Below, piece by piece: positions 1 to 6,693 of a DNA stretch of 13,615 nucleotides. The notes beneath the pieces are model-generated. The model searched no databases. It was not told where the DNA came from and was given only the letters and a program-made list of their open reading frames with translations. The stretch is from positions 1 to 13,615 of the forward strand of contig CALFZM010000071.1 in NCBI GenBank assembly GCA_937952235.1, in the 5' to 3' direction. Every line of letters starts with the position of its first letter. The stretch's first letter is position 1. A program made the translations under genes and the position numbers. Source of the DNA: an uncultured Opitutia bacterium (lineage in GTDB: Bacteria > Verrucomicrobiota > Verrucomicrobiia > Opitutales > Opitutaceae).

Positions 1-309
1 GTGCTGCTCGAGCCCGCGATCCTGCTGCTCGACGACCCCACGGCCGCGATCGACAGCGAGACCGAGCACGAGATCTTCGAGGCGCTCGACCGGGCGATCG
101 CCGGGCGGACGACGTTCATCGTCGCGCACCGGCTCAGCACGCTGCGCCGCGCGGATTTCATCATCGTGATGGAACGCGGCCGGATCGTGCAGCGCGGCAC
201 CCACGAACAGTTGATGCGCGAGCCGGGGCCGTACCTGCACGTCGCCAGCCTCCAGCTCGTCGACAACCGCGAGCTGCAGCAGCTCAAGCTGCGGGAGGGC
301 GCCGCATGA
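1..309 (+). CDS. ABC exporter half-transporter, C-terminal end of the ATPase domain (5' truncated by window edge)
   Basis: Only the last ~102 residues are present; the GTG at position 1 is an internal codon, not a start. Visible are a Walker B segment (LLLDDPTAAID), the D-loop and the H-loop (VAHRLST, His at visible residue 43), followed by the usual tail (GRIVQRGTHEQLM). This is the end of an ABCB-type nucleotide-binding domain that powers substrate export across the inner membrane. The catalytic glutamate after Walker B is replaced by Asp (second D of LLLDD, visible residue 12), the hallmark of the degenerate subunit of heterodimeric exporters such as TM287/288. The stop overlaps the start of the next exporter half by ATGA, so the two are translationally coupled and very likely form one complex. 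The substrate cannot be told. Confidence 0.9.
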   Translation: MLLEPAILLLDDPTAAIDSETEHEIFEALDRAIAGRTTFIVAHRLSTLRRADFIIVMERGRIVQRGTHEQLMREPGPYLHVASLQLVDNRELQQLKLREGAA

Positions 310-2177
310 AACGCCCGCCCGCCGCCGTGCTGGAGATGCGCGAGGTCGGCCTCGTGCGGCGCGTGCGCGACGACGAGGAGGACGGCGAGCTGCAGCGGCC
401 GCTCGAATGGTCGCTGATCCGCCGCCTCTTCACCTATGCGGCGCCGGCGCGCCGGAAGCTCGTGGCGCTGGGGGCGCTCACGGTCGTCCGCGCGGCGCAG
501 CTGCCCGCGCTCGTCTGGCTCTCGACGCTCATCATCAAGGGCCCGATCGCCGGCGGCGACCCCGGCGCGCTCTGGCTCGGGCTCCTCGGCTACTTCGCGC
601 TGGCGCTCTCGACCGACGGCCTCTTCCACTTCCGCCAGCGGTACGCGCTCGAGATCGGCGAGACCGTGGTCAACGGGCTGCGCGCGGAGCTGTTCGCGCG
701 CACGCAGCGGCAGCCGATGAGCTTCTTCCACCGCGTGAAGCTGGGGCGGATCATCGGCCGCGTCACGAGCGACGTGGAGGCGCTGCGCGTGGGCATCCAG
801 GACGTGATGTTCGTCAGTGCGATCCAGGCGGGGCAGATGCTCTTCTCCGCGGTCGTGATGGCCTGGTCCGACTGGGCGCTCTTCCTCGTCGTGCTCGGCC
901 TCGCCCCGGTGCTGTGGGTGATCAACCGGCATTTCCGCGTGAGACTGAGCCACTATTCGCGCGCCGCCAGCGACAGCTTCAGCCGCGTGACCGCCACGCT
1001 CGCGGAATCGGTCAACGGCATCCGCGTCACCCAGGGTTTCGTGCGGCAGCAGACGAACGCGGGGCTGTTCCGGAACCTGCTCGCCGACCACTCGCGCTTC
1101 AGCGTGGCGCTGGCCCGCACCTCCGCGATCCTCACGCCGCTGCTCGAGCTGAACAGCCAGTTCTTCGTCGCGATCCTGCTGATGTTCGGCGGGTGGCGCG
1201 TGTACCAGGGCGACATGGACGTGGGCGCGCTGATCACGTTCTTCCTGCTCGCGAACCAGTTCTTCGCGCCGATCGCGATCATCGGAAACCAGTACAACCA
1301 GGCGCTCGTGGCCATGGCGGGGGCCGAGCGCGTCTTCAACCTGATCGACGCGAAGCCCGACTGGGAGGACGCGCCGGACGCCCAGCCGCTGCCGGCGGGG
1401 CCGGGCGGACCGCGTGCCGGCGCCGGCCCCGCCGCGGGCATGCACGTGGAGTTTCGCGACGTGTCCTTCGGGTACGATCCGGCGTGCCTGGTGCTGCACG
1501 GCGTCTCGTTCACGGCCCGGCCGGGCGAGACCGTGGCGCTGGTCGGCCACACCGGCAGCGGCAAGAGCTCGATCATCAACCTCGCGGCGAAGTTTCACCT
1601 GCCGACGCGGGGCGGCGTCTATGTGGACGGCCACGAGATCCGCACTGTGACCAGCCTGTCGTTGCACCGGCAGATGGGCATGGTGCAGCAGCAGAACTTC
1701 CTCTTCAGCGGCACCGTGCTGGACAACATCCGCCGGGCGCGGCCGGAGGCGACCGAGGCCGACGTGCGGGCGGCGGCGACGCGGCTCGACTGTATCGATA
1801 TTCTGGATGCCCTGCCGCGCGGCCTGCACACCGACGTCGGCGAACGCGGGGCGGCGCTCTCCGTCGGCGAGCGCCAGCTCGTGTGCTTCACGCGCGCGCT
1901 GATCGCCGATCCGCGGCTGGTGATCCTCGACGAGGCGACGAGCGCGATCGACGCCGTGACGGAGGCGCGGCTGCAGCGCGCGCTGGTCGCGCTCCTGCGC
2001 GGCCGGACGAGCTTCGTCGTCGCGCACCGGCTGAGCACGATCCGGCACGCGGACCTCGTGCTCGTGCTCGATCAGGGCCGCGTGATCGAGCGGGGCACCC
2101 ACGCGGAACTGCTCGCGTCGGGCGGACACTATGCGGTCCTGTACCGGCAGTTCGTCCAGGTCGACGATCGCACGTGA
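306..2177 (+). CDS. ABC exporter half-transporter, complete (permease fused to ATPase)
   Basis: A 623-residue half-transporter with the usual ABCB layout. The N-terminal transmembrane domain spans roughly residues 45-335, with hydrophobic helices near 52-76, 88-108, 170-206 and 280-330. The ATPase domain covers about 380-620: Walker A VGHTGSGKSS (413-422, Lys420), signature LSVGERQL (518-525), Walker B VILDE (539-543, catalytic Glu543) and the H-loop His574. The signature departs from LSGGQ, whereas Walker B is canonical. The upstream partner has the opposite defect, so the two ATPases together would give one active and one degenerate ATP site, as in TM287/288-like exporters. The start ATG overlaps the preceding stop. 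Such pumps export drugs, lipids or peptides; the actual substrate is not evident. Residues 361-380 between permease and ATPase are a Pro/Gly/Ala-rich linker. Confidence 0.93.
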   Translation: MKRPPAAVLEMREVGLVRRVRDDEEDGELQRPLEWSLIRRLFTYAAPARRKLVALGALTVVRAAQLPALVWLSTLIIKGPIAGGDPGALWLGLLGYFALALSTDGLFHFRQRYALEIGETVVNGLRAELFARTQRQPMSFFHRVKLGRIIGRVTSDVEALRVGIQDVMFVSAIQAGQMLFSAVVMAWSDWALFLVVLGLAPVLWVINRHFRVRLSHYSRAASDSFSRVTATLAESVNGIRVTQGFVRQQTNAGLFRNLLADHSRFSVALARTSAILTPLLELNSQFFVAILLMFGGWRVYQGDMDVGALITFFLLANQFFAPIAIIGNQYNQALVAMAGAERVFNLIDAKPDWEDAPDAQPLPAGPGGPRAGAGPAAGMHVEFRDVSFGYDPACLVLHGVSFTARPGETVALVGHTGSGKSSIINLAAKFHLPTRGGVYVDGHEIRTVTSLSLHRQMGMVQQQNFLFSGTVLDNIRRARPEATEADVRAAATRLDCIDILDALPRGLHTDVGERGAALSVGERQLVCFTRALIADPRLVILDEATSAIDAVTEARLQRALVALLRGRTSFVVAHRLSTIRHADLVLVLDQGRVIERGTHAELLASGGHYAVLYRQFVQVDDRT

Positions 2178-2220
2178 AGGAGCTTCCACGATGACTTGCG
2201 CGACGCGATCCGCCTTCCCG

Positions 2221-2293
2221 CCCTCTAGAATCTTTCAGATTTTCCTATGCAAGTGCGGGAAATTCCCTCTAGAAGCGTCCCTGTCTCAGAGGG
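2221..2293 (+). promoter_or_regulatory. Repeat-containing leader upstream of the SWIB gene
   Basis: The 140-bp gap between the exporter and the SWIB gene is less GC-rich than its surroundings. It contains the direct repeat CCCTCTAGAA at 2221-2230 and 2265-2274, an inverted repeat GGGAA/TTCCC with a 1-nt centre at 2257-2267, and CCCTCT (2265-2270) that can pair with AGAGGG (2288-2293). TAGAAT at 2226-2231 resembles a -10 box, but no -35 hexamer sits at the proper distance. The sequence shows the repeats; a promoter or operator role is inference. Confidence 0.4.
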
Positions 2294-2317
2294 AAACTGT
2301 CACAATCCACACTTACC

Positions 2318-2587
2318 ATGGCTAAAAAAGCTGCCCGTAAACCCAACGCCGCCTTCATGAAACCGGTTACCCCCGATGCCGCGCTCGCCGCGATCGTCGG
2401 AGCGAACCCCCTCCCGCGCACGGAGCTCACCAAGAAGCTCTGGGCCTACATCAAGAAGAACGGCCTGCAGGACAAGAAGGTGAAGACCCAGATCAACGCC
2501 GACGAGAAGCTCCTGCCGATCTTCAACAAGAAGAAGTCGGTTTCGATGTTCGAGATGACCAAGCTGGTCTCGAACCACGTTTCCTGA
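2318..2587 (+). CDS. SWIB/MDM2-domain protein
   Basis: An 89-residue basic protein. Residues 1-15 are a Lys/Ala-rich tail (MAKKAARKPNAAF). About residues 16-89 match the SWIB fold, with recognisable pieces PLPRTELTKKLWAYIKKNGLQD, then KKVKTQINADEKL and the closing MFEMTKLVSNHV. In eukaryotes SWIB occurs in SWI/SNF remodelling subunits. In bacteria stand-alone SWIB proteins are known from Chlamydiae and relatives and are presumed to act on DNA or chromatin-like structure, but their role is poorly defined. No strong ribosome-binding site precedes the ATG; GAGGG lies ~25 nt upstream, too far to serve. An A-rich run follows the start codon. The gene is a single transcription unit, with a repeat-rich leader before and a strong terminator after. 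Confidence 0.9.
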   Translation: MAKKAARKPNAAFMKPVTPDAALAAIVGANPLPRTELTKKLWAYIKKNGLQDKKVKTQINADEKLLPIFNKKKSVSMFEMTKLVSNHVS

Positions 2588-2606
2588 TCCGACGATCCCC
2601 TTTCCG

Positions 2607-2639
2607 CCGCCGGAGCCGCGCGCTCCGGCGGTTTTTTTT
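2607..2639 (+). terminator. Rho-independent terminator of the SWIB gene
   Basis: A perfect 10-bp GC-rich stem, CCGCCGGAGC (2607-2616) with GCTCCGGCGG (2622-2631), a 5-nt loop and eight T residues (2632-2639), 19 nt after the SWIB stop codon. Confidence 0.95.
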
Positions 2640-2650
2640 GGCCTTGACGG

Positions 2651-2684
2651 GATAACAAAGTGATATCACCACGATATCCCACTT
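2651..2684 (+). promoter_or_regulatory. Three 11-bp-phased GATA(A/T)C boxes and dyad upstream of the SPFH gene (candidate operator)
   Basis: GATAAC at 2651-2656, GATATC at 2662-2667 and GATATC at 2673-2678 start exactly 11 bp apart, one helical turn. The middle box sits in the perfect palindrome GTGATATCAC (2660-2669). Outer arms AAGTG (2658-2662) and CACTT (2680-2684) add an imperfect dyad. TTGACG (2644-2649) resembles a -35 box, but no -10 stands at 16-18 bp. The boxes end 13 bp before the SPFH start. Ribbon-helix-helix proteins of the Arc type bind subsites about one turn apart, and one is encoded in this cluster; that link is inference. Confidence 0.5.
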
Positions 2685-2690
2685 CACTCC

Positions 2691-3593
2691 ATGAATACCT
2701 CCCCACTTCCGGCCCGGTCGCAGAACTTCGAGCGCATCGCTTCCGCCCGCAACGGGTGGGCGATGCTCGCCCTCGAGTTCGCGTTGTTCGCCCTGAGCGC
2801 CTATCTGGTCCAGGCGGCCATCCGCGGCGGCGGGGGCGTGCCGGCGTTGATCGCCGGCGTGGTCGTGCTGGGGACTGCGATCGTGCTCGCCCGCGGCTTC
2901 TTCACCTTGCAGCCGAACGAGGCGGCGGTGCTCGTGCTGTTCGGGGCGTACCGCGGCACAGTGCGCGCGAGCGGCTTCTTCCACACCAATCCGTTCAACC
3001 ACCGCATCAAGCTCTCGCTGCGCGCCCGCAACCTGAACGGCGAGAAACTCAAGGTGAACGAGAAGCGCGGCAATCCGATCGAGATCGCGGCGGTCGTGGT
3101 CTGGCGCGTGCAGGACACGGCGCAGGCGGTGTTCGATGTCGACAGCTACGAGAACTACGTGGCGGTGCAGAGCGAATCGGCGGTGCGCCACGTCGCGAGC
3201 CGTTATGCGTACGACGACGGTGCGCCGGGTGAGACCACGCTGCGCGACGGCGCGGACGACGTCTCCGCGGCGTTGAAGGCCGAATTGCAGGAGCGCCTCG
3301 CGAAAGCCGGCGTCCTGGTCGAGGAGGCGCGCCTCACGCACCTCGCCTACGCTCCCGAGATCGCGCAGGCCATGCTGCGCCGCCAGCAGGCCGAGGCCGT
3401 CATTGCCGCGCGGCAGAAGATCGTGCACGGCGCCGTCAGCATGGTGGAACAGGCGTTGCAGGAGCTGTCGGCCAAGCGCGTGGTGAGCCTCGACGAGGAG
3501 CGGAAGGCGGCGATGGTTTCCAACCTGCTGGTCGTCCTCTGCGGCGAATCCGAGGCGCACCCGGTGATCAACACCGGCACGCTCTATCACTGA
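2691..3593 (+). CDS. SPFH (band 7/prohibitin-like) domain membrane protein
   Basis: A 300-residue protein. Two hydrophobic segments at about 24-46 and 50-68 are separated by a short Gly-rich turn (RGGGGV), suggesting a membrane hairpin or two spans. The SPFH domain follows: FFTLQPNEAAVLVLFGAYRG, then GFFHTNPFN, an NEKRGNPIEIAAVVVWRVQD stretch and Ala/Glu-rich helices (residues ~190-270) typical of the oligomerising coiled-coil stalk. Family members assemble into ring- or cage-like membrane scaffolds and often organise proteases or lipid domains. There is no NfeD partner beside it. It instead leads a cluster with a DUF1737-like and a ribbon-helix-helix protein, separated by only 43 and 19 bp. 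No clear Shine-Dalgarno precedes the ATG, but the SWIB terminator ends just upstream and this is the first Met compatible with the domain. Confidence 0.9.
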   Translation: MNTSPLPARSQNFERIASARNGWAMLALEFALFALSAYLVQAAIRGGGGVPALIAGVVVLGTAIVLARGFFTLQPNEAAVLVLFGAYRGTVRASGFFHTNPFNHRIKLSLRARNLNGEKLKVNEKRGNPIEIAAVVVWRVQDTAQAVFDVDSYENYVAVQSESAVRHVASRYAYDDGAPGETTLRDGADDVSAALKAELQERLAKAGVLVEEARLTHLAYAPEIAQAMLRRQQAEAVIAARQKIVHGAVSMVEQALQELSAKRVVSLDEERKAAMVSNLLVVLCGESEAHPVINTGTLYH

Positions 3594-3636
3594 GCGCCCG
3601 CCCCGCTCCGTTGCGCCACCCTCAACCCACGCACCC

Positions 3637-3825
3637 ATGGAATATCGCATCGTCGTGAAGAAGATCACCCACGCCCTCTGGCCCGACCTCGAGAAGGCGG
3701 CGGAGCGGCTCGCGCAGGACGTCCGGAAACTTGCGGCCGCAGGCTGGGAACCGAGCGGCGGCGTCGCGTACGGCAATGCCGGCGCGACCGGCTACCTCCT
3801 GCAGGCGATGGTGAAGCGGCGTTGA
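3637..3825 (+). CDS. Small DUF1737-like protein
   Basis: A 62-residue soluble protein. It begins with a beta-strand-like segment (MEYRIVVKK), followed by an amphipathic helix (about 16-35) and a C-terminal part, AAAGWEPSGGVAYGN...YLLQAMVKRR. The GWEP-GGV motif and the closing YLQAMVK-like strand resemble DUF1737 proteins, whose function is unknown. The N-terminal helix here is longer than I would expect for that family, so the assignment is tentative. It lies 43 bp after the SPFH gene and 19 bp before the ribbon-helix-helix gene, all on the same strand with no terminator between, which suggests an operon. Confidence 0.75.
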   Translation: MEYRIVVKKITHALWPDLEKAAERLAQDVRKLAAAGWEPSGGVAYGNAGATGYLLQAMVKRR

Positions 3826-3844
3826 CCGTCGCGTCGAAGGGTAC

Positions 3845-4018
3845 ATGGCGGCCGAGGAAAGAAAGTCATTTCTGCTCCGGATCGATCCGGAGCTCTGGCG
3901 CGAGGTCGAGGCATGGGCGGCGGACGAGCTCCGCAGCGTCAACGGCCAGATCGAGTACCTGCTGCGCCAGGCCGTGCAGAAGCGCAGGCGCGCGCAGGCG
4001 GCGGAGGACGACGCGTAG
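3845..4018 (+). CDS. Small ribbon-helix-helix (Arc-like) DNA-binding protein
   Basis: A 57-residue ORF read directly from the sequence: ATG at 3845, TAG at 4016-4018. It starts MAAEERKSFLLRIDPELWRE and continues through AWAADELRSVNGQIEYLL to a basic tail (QKRRRAQ). The alternating strand KSFLLRID, a helix, the turn RSVNG and a second helix are the ribbon-helix-helix fold, closest to Arc/HicB-antitoxin-like regulators. A purine-rich GAAGGG (3836-3841) lies 3 nt before the ATG. The upstream gene stops 19 bp away. No toxin ORF follows, so it is more likely a transcriptional regulator than half of a toxin-antitoxin pair. As the only DNA-binding protein in the cluster it is the natural candidate to bind the phased boxes at 2651-2684 (inference). 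Confidence 0.85.
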   Translation: MAAEERKSFLLRIDPELWREVEAWAADELRSVNGQIEYLLRQAVQKRRRAQAAEDDA

Positions 4019-4091
4019 CGCCCGGGGCTCGGAGGAACGGGGTTGCGCCCCCCGCGCGGCAGGGGTGGACTGAGCGCAGCCGCTCCGCTCC

Positions 4092-6671
4092 ATGTCGCCG
4101 AAACCCCCCGTGTCGCATTTCCGGCTCGTCCTGCTCGGGGGACTGATCGTGATGGCCGGCGGCGCGGCCGGAGCCTGGTGCCGGCACGACCGGGCCCGCG
4201 AAATCCGGGACGCGCTCGCGGATGACGTGCGCCGGACGGTGGCCGCCTTCGAGGCGGGGGATCTCCGCCGGCTCGCCGGCACCCGCTTCGACCAGGGGAC
4301 GGAGACGTACCGGACGCTGAAGGAACGGCTGGCGCGTTTCAAGGCGGCGGACCCGCGGCTGCGGGCGGTGACGCTGCTCCGCTCCGTCGAGCCCGGGCGC
4401 GAGGTCGTGCTGGCCGATGCGACCGAGCCCGGCCGTCCCGACGAGGTGATGCCCGGCACCACCCACACCGCGCCGCCGCCCGGGGCGGGCTGGCCCGCCT
4501 GGCTGAAGGCGGCCGCGCCGGAAGTGCTCGGCCCGCTCGAGCGGGCGGGCGGATTCGCATTTCTCGCCTATGCGCCGGTCTCGTCCGGCGTGGAGCCGCC
4601 CGACGCGCTCGCGCTGGAAATCGAGGCGCCGGGCTGGTCGCGCGAGCTGTGGCGCGCGACCGCGGAAGGCGCCGCACTGGTCTGGCTGGCGCTCGGCCTG
4701 CCCCTGCTGGGCTGGTTCCTCGCCCGTCGGCAGCTCACGCAGCTCCACCTCAGCCGTCACCTCTCCGAGGCGGTCGAGCAGAGCGATGCGGCGATCATGG
4801 TCGTCGGCCTCGATGGCCGGATCGAGTTCGCCAACCGCGGACTGTGCGCGCAAATGGGCTTCGCGCGCGACGAGCTCGTGGGCCGGCCCTGGCGCGAGTT
4901 CCGCGAACTCGATTCGGCGGTCGATCCGATCGTGCACCTCATCGCCTCGCCGCGGTCCGACCATCCCTGGGAGGGCGACTGGCGCAACCGGCGCAAGGAC
5001 GGGTCGCTGCGGCCGGTGCGCGGCGTGGTGACGCCGGTGCGGCGCCGCGACGGGGCGTTGAGCTGTTTCGTCGTGGTGTGCAACGACGCGACCGAAGCCA
5101 AGGAGCGCGAGGCCGAGCTGCGCGACGCGCGCGACCGGGCCCAGGCCGGCGACCGGGCGAAGGGGCAGTTCCTCGCCACCATGAGCCATGAGGTGCGCAC
5201 GCCGCTCAACGGCATCGTGGGCTTCACCAGCCTGCTGCTCGACACGCCCCTCACGACCGAACAGCGGGAATATGTGCAGACGATCCGGATGAGCACGGAG
5301 GCGCTCATCCAGCTCACCGGCGACATCCTCGACTACGCGCGCATCGAGTCGGGCAAGTTGAAACTCGATCCGCTGACGTGCGATCCGCGCGAGTGCGTGG
5401 AGGACACCCTCGACATGCTGGCGCCGAAGGCCGACGCGAAGCGCCTCGAGCTGCTGCATCGCGTCGCCGACGACGTGCCCGCGGCGGTGCTGGCGGATGC
5501 GGGCCGGTTGCGGCAGGTGCTGGCCAACCTGATTGGCAACGCGGTGAAGTTCACCGACCGCGGCGAGGTGGAGGTGACGGTGCGCCGGATCCCGGTACCG
5601 GAGGAACCCGGACCGGCCGGCGCGCCCGAGACCTGCGCGCTCGAGTTCGCGGTCCGCGACACCGGGATCGGCATCGCGCCGGAGCATCACGCCCGGCTGT
5701 TCCGGGCCTTCTCGCAGGTCGACGATTCCACCACGCGGCGGTACGGCGGGACCGGCCTCGGGCTCGCGATCTGCCGAAACCTCGTGGAGCTGATGGGCGG
5801 CACCATCGGGCTCGAGAGCACGCCCGGGGCCGGATCCACGTTTCGCTTCACCATCCGCGCCAAGGTGGCGGCGCGCGTGCCGCCTGCGCGCACGCTCATC
5901 GGGCTGCGGCTCGGCCTGGTGGTGGGGACGCCCGGGTTGCGGCGGGAGATTGCGGGACTGGCGCGGGACTGGCGCGCGGATGTCGTCGAGGCCGGGAATC
6001 TCGAGGCCATGGCGGACGCCGGTGCGGACATCGTGCTCGTGGAAGTCGGCGAGGACGCCGCGCGAAAGCTCGTGCAGCAGCCGGCGCCGCTCTTCGGGGT
6101 GCCGGCCGACCGGCTCATCGGCCTGGTGCCGATCACGCTGGCCAACGACCTGCGGACGGCGCTGCGATCGCATTTCCGGCTGCTCGTGAACAAACCCGTG
6201 CACCATGTCGGCTTCTTCGCGCTCCTCGCCGGGTCGATCGGCAGCCTGCCGCACCCGCGGCCGCTGGCGCGTTTCGGCTATCACGTCCTGCTCGTGGACG
6301 ACGACGCCGTGAGCCAGTTGCTCGTCGAGCGGGTGCTGGACGGGCTCGGCTGCCGGACCACCTCGGTGGCGAGCGCCCCCGAGGCGCTCGAGCTGCTGCG
6401 GGCGCGCGCCGCGGAGTTCGACGTCGTGGTGGTCGACGTGCACATGCCGCTGATGGACGGCATCTCGGCCGTGAAGGAGATCCGTGCCGGCCGCGCGGGA
6501 GCGGCGGCGCAGGGGCTGTGGATCATCGCGCTCACGGCGGACGTACGCGACGAGCAGCGCGCGCGTGGGATGGCCGAGGGATTGAACGAGTACCTCACCA
6601 AGCCGCTCAAGCCCGCCGATCTCGAAGGGGCGCTGCGGGCGTTCCGGACTCACCGCGCGTCCTCGCCCTGA
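4092..6671 (+). CDS. Hybrid sensor histidine kinase (periplasmic sensor, PAS, HisKA, HATPase, pseudo-receiver, receiver)
   Basis: An 859-residue inner-membrane kinase. TM1 lies at about 10-28, a ~165-residue periplasmic sensor of no family I recognise at 29-193, and TM2 at about 195-211. A PAS domain follows at ~226-335 (IMVVGLDGRIEFANRG). HisKA contains FLATMSHEVRTPLNG with phospho-acceptor His366. The HATPase carries the N-box LANLIGNAVKFTD (Asn483), DTGIG (523-527) and GGTGLGL (552-558). Next is a degenerate receiver (~600-715) with Glu651 at the phospho-acceptor position, no acidic pair, but Lys701-Pro702 kept. A canonical receiver at 731-850 has Asp736-738, phospho-acceptor Asp782 and Lys837-Pro838. 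There is no Hpt domain and no neighbouring response regulator, so an unlinked Hpt/regulator pair would be needed for output. It lies 73 bp after the ribbon-helix-helix gene with no terminator seen between. The stimulus is unknown. Confidence 0.93.
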   Translation: MSPKPPVSHFRLVLLGGLIVMAGGAAGAWCRHDRAREIRDALADDVRRTVAAFEAGDLRRLAGTRFDQGTETYRTLKERLARFKAADPRLRAVTLLRSVEPGREVVLADATEPGRPDEVMPGTTHTAPPPGAGWPAWLKAAAPEVLGPLERAGGFAFLAYAPVSSGVEPPDALALEIEAPGWSRELWRATAEGAALVWLALGLPLLGWFLARRQLTQLHLSRHLSEAVEQSDAAIMVVGLDGRIEFANRGLCAQMGFARDELVGRPWREFRELDSAVDPIVHLIASPRSDHPWEGDWRNRRKDGSLRPVRGVVTPVRRRDGALSCFVVVCNDATEAKEREAELRDARDRAQAGDRAKGQFLATMSHEVRTPLNGIVGFTSLLLDTPLTTEQREYVQTIRMSTEALIQLTGDILDYARIESGKLKLDPLTCDPRECVEDTLDMLAPKADAKRLELLHRVADDVPAAVLADAGRLRQVLANLIGNAVKFTDRGEVEVTVRRIPVPEEPGPAGAPETCALEFAVRDTGIGIAPEHHARLFRAFSQVDDSTTRRYGGTGLGLAICRNLVELMGGTIGLESTPGAGSTFRFTIRAKVAARVPPARTLIGLRLGLVVGTPGLRREIAGLARDWRADVVEAGNLEAMADAGADIVLVEVGEDAARKLVQQPAPLFGVPADRLIGLVPITLANDLRTALRSHFRLLVNKPVHHVGFFALLAGSIGSLPHPRPLARFGYHVLLVDDDAVSQLLVERVLDGLGCRTTSVASAPEALELLRARAAEFDVVVVDVHMPLMDGISAVKEIRAGRAGAAAQGLWIIALTADVRDEQRARGMAEGLNEYLTKPLKPADLEGALRAFRTHRASSP

Positions 6672-6693
6672 GCGGCGCGGGCGGGGAAGCGGC

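Noticed and set aside
407..2194. A 595-codon frame overlapping the second ABC exporter half
   Set aside because: Arg/Ala-rich shadow in another frame of a gene with complete Walker and signature motifs.
3845..4018. Toxin-antitoxin module based on the RHH protein
   Set aside because: No HicA- or RelE-like toxin ORF lies on either side; the neighbours are a DUF1737-like protein and a sensor kinase.
3939..6653. A 904-codon open frame on the minus strand opposite the hybrid kinase
   Set aside because: It is antisense to a gene with clear kinase and receiver motifs. Its translation is Arg/His/Pro-rich with no domain, as expected from a GC-rich third-position bias.
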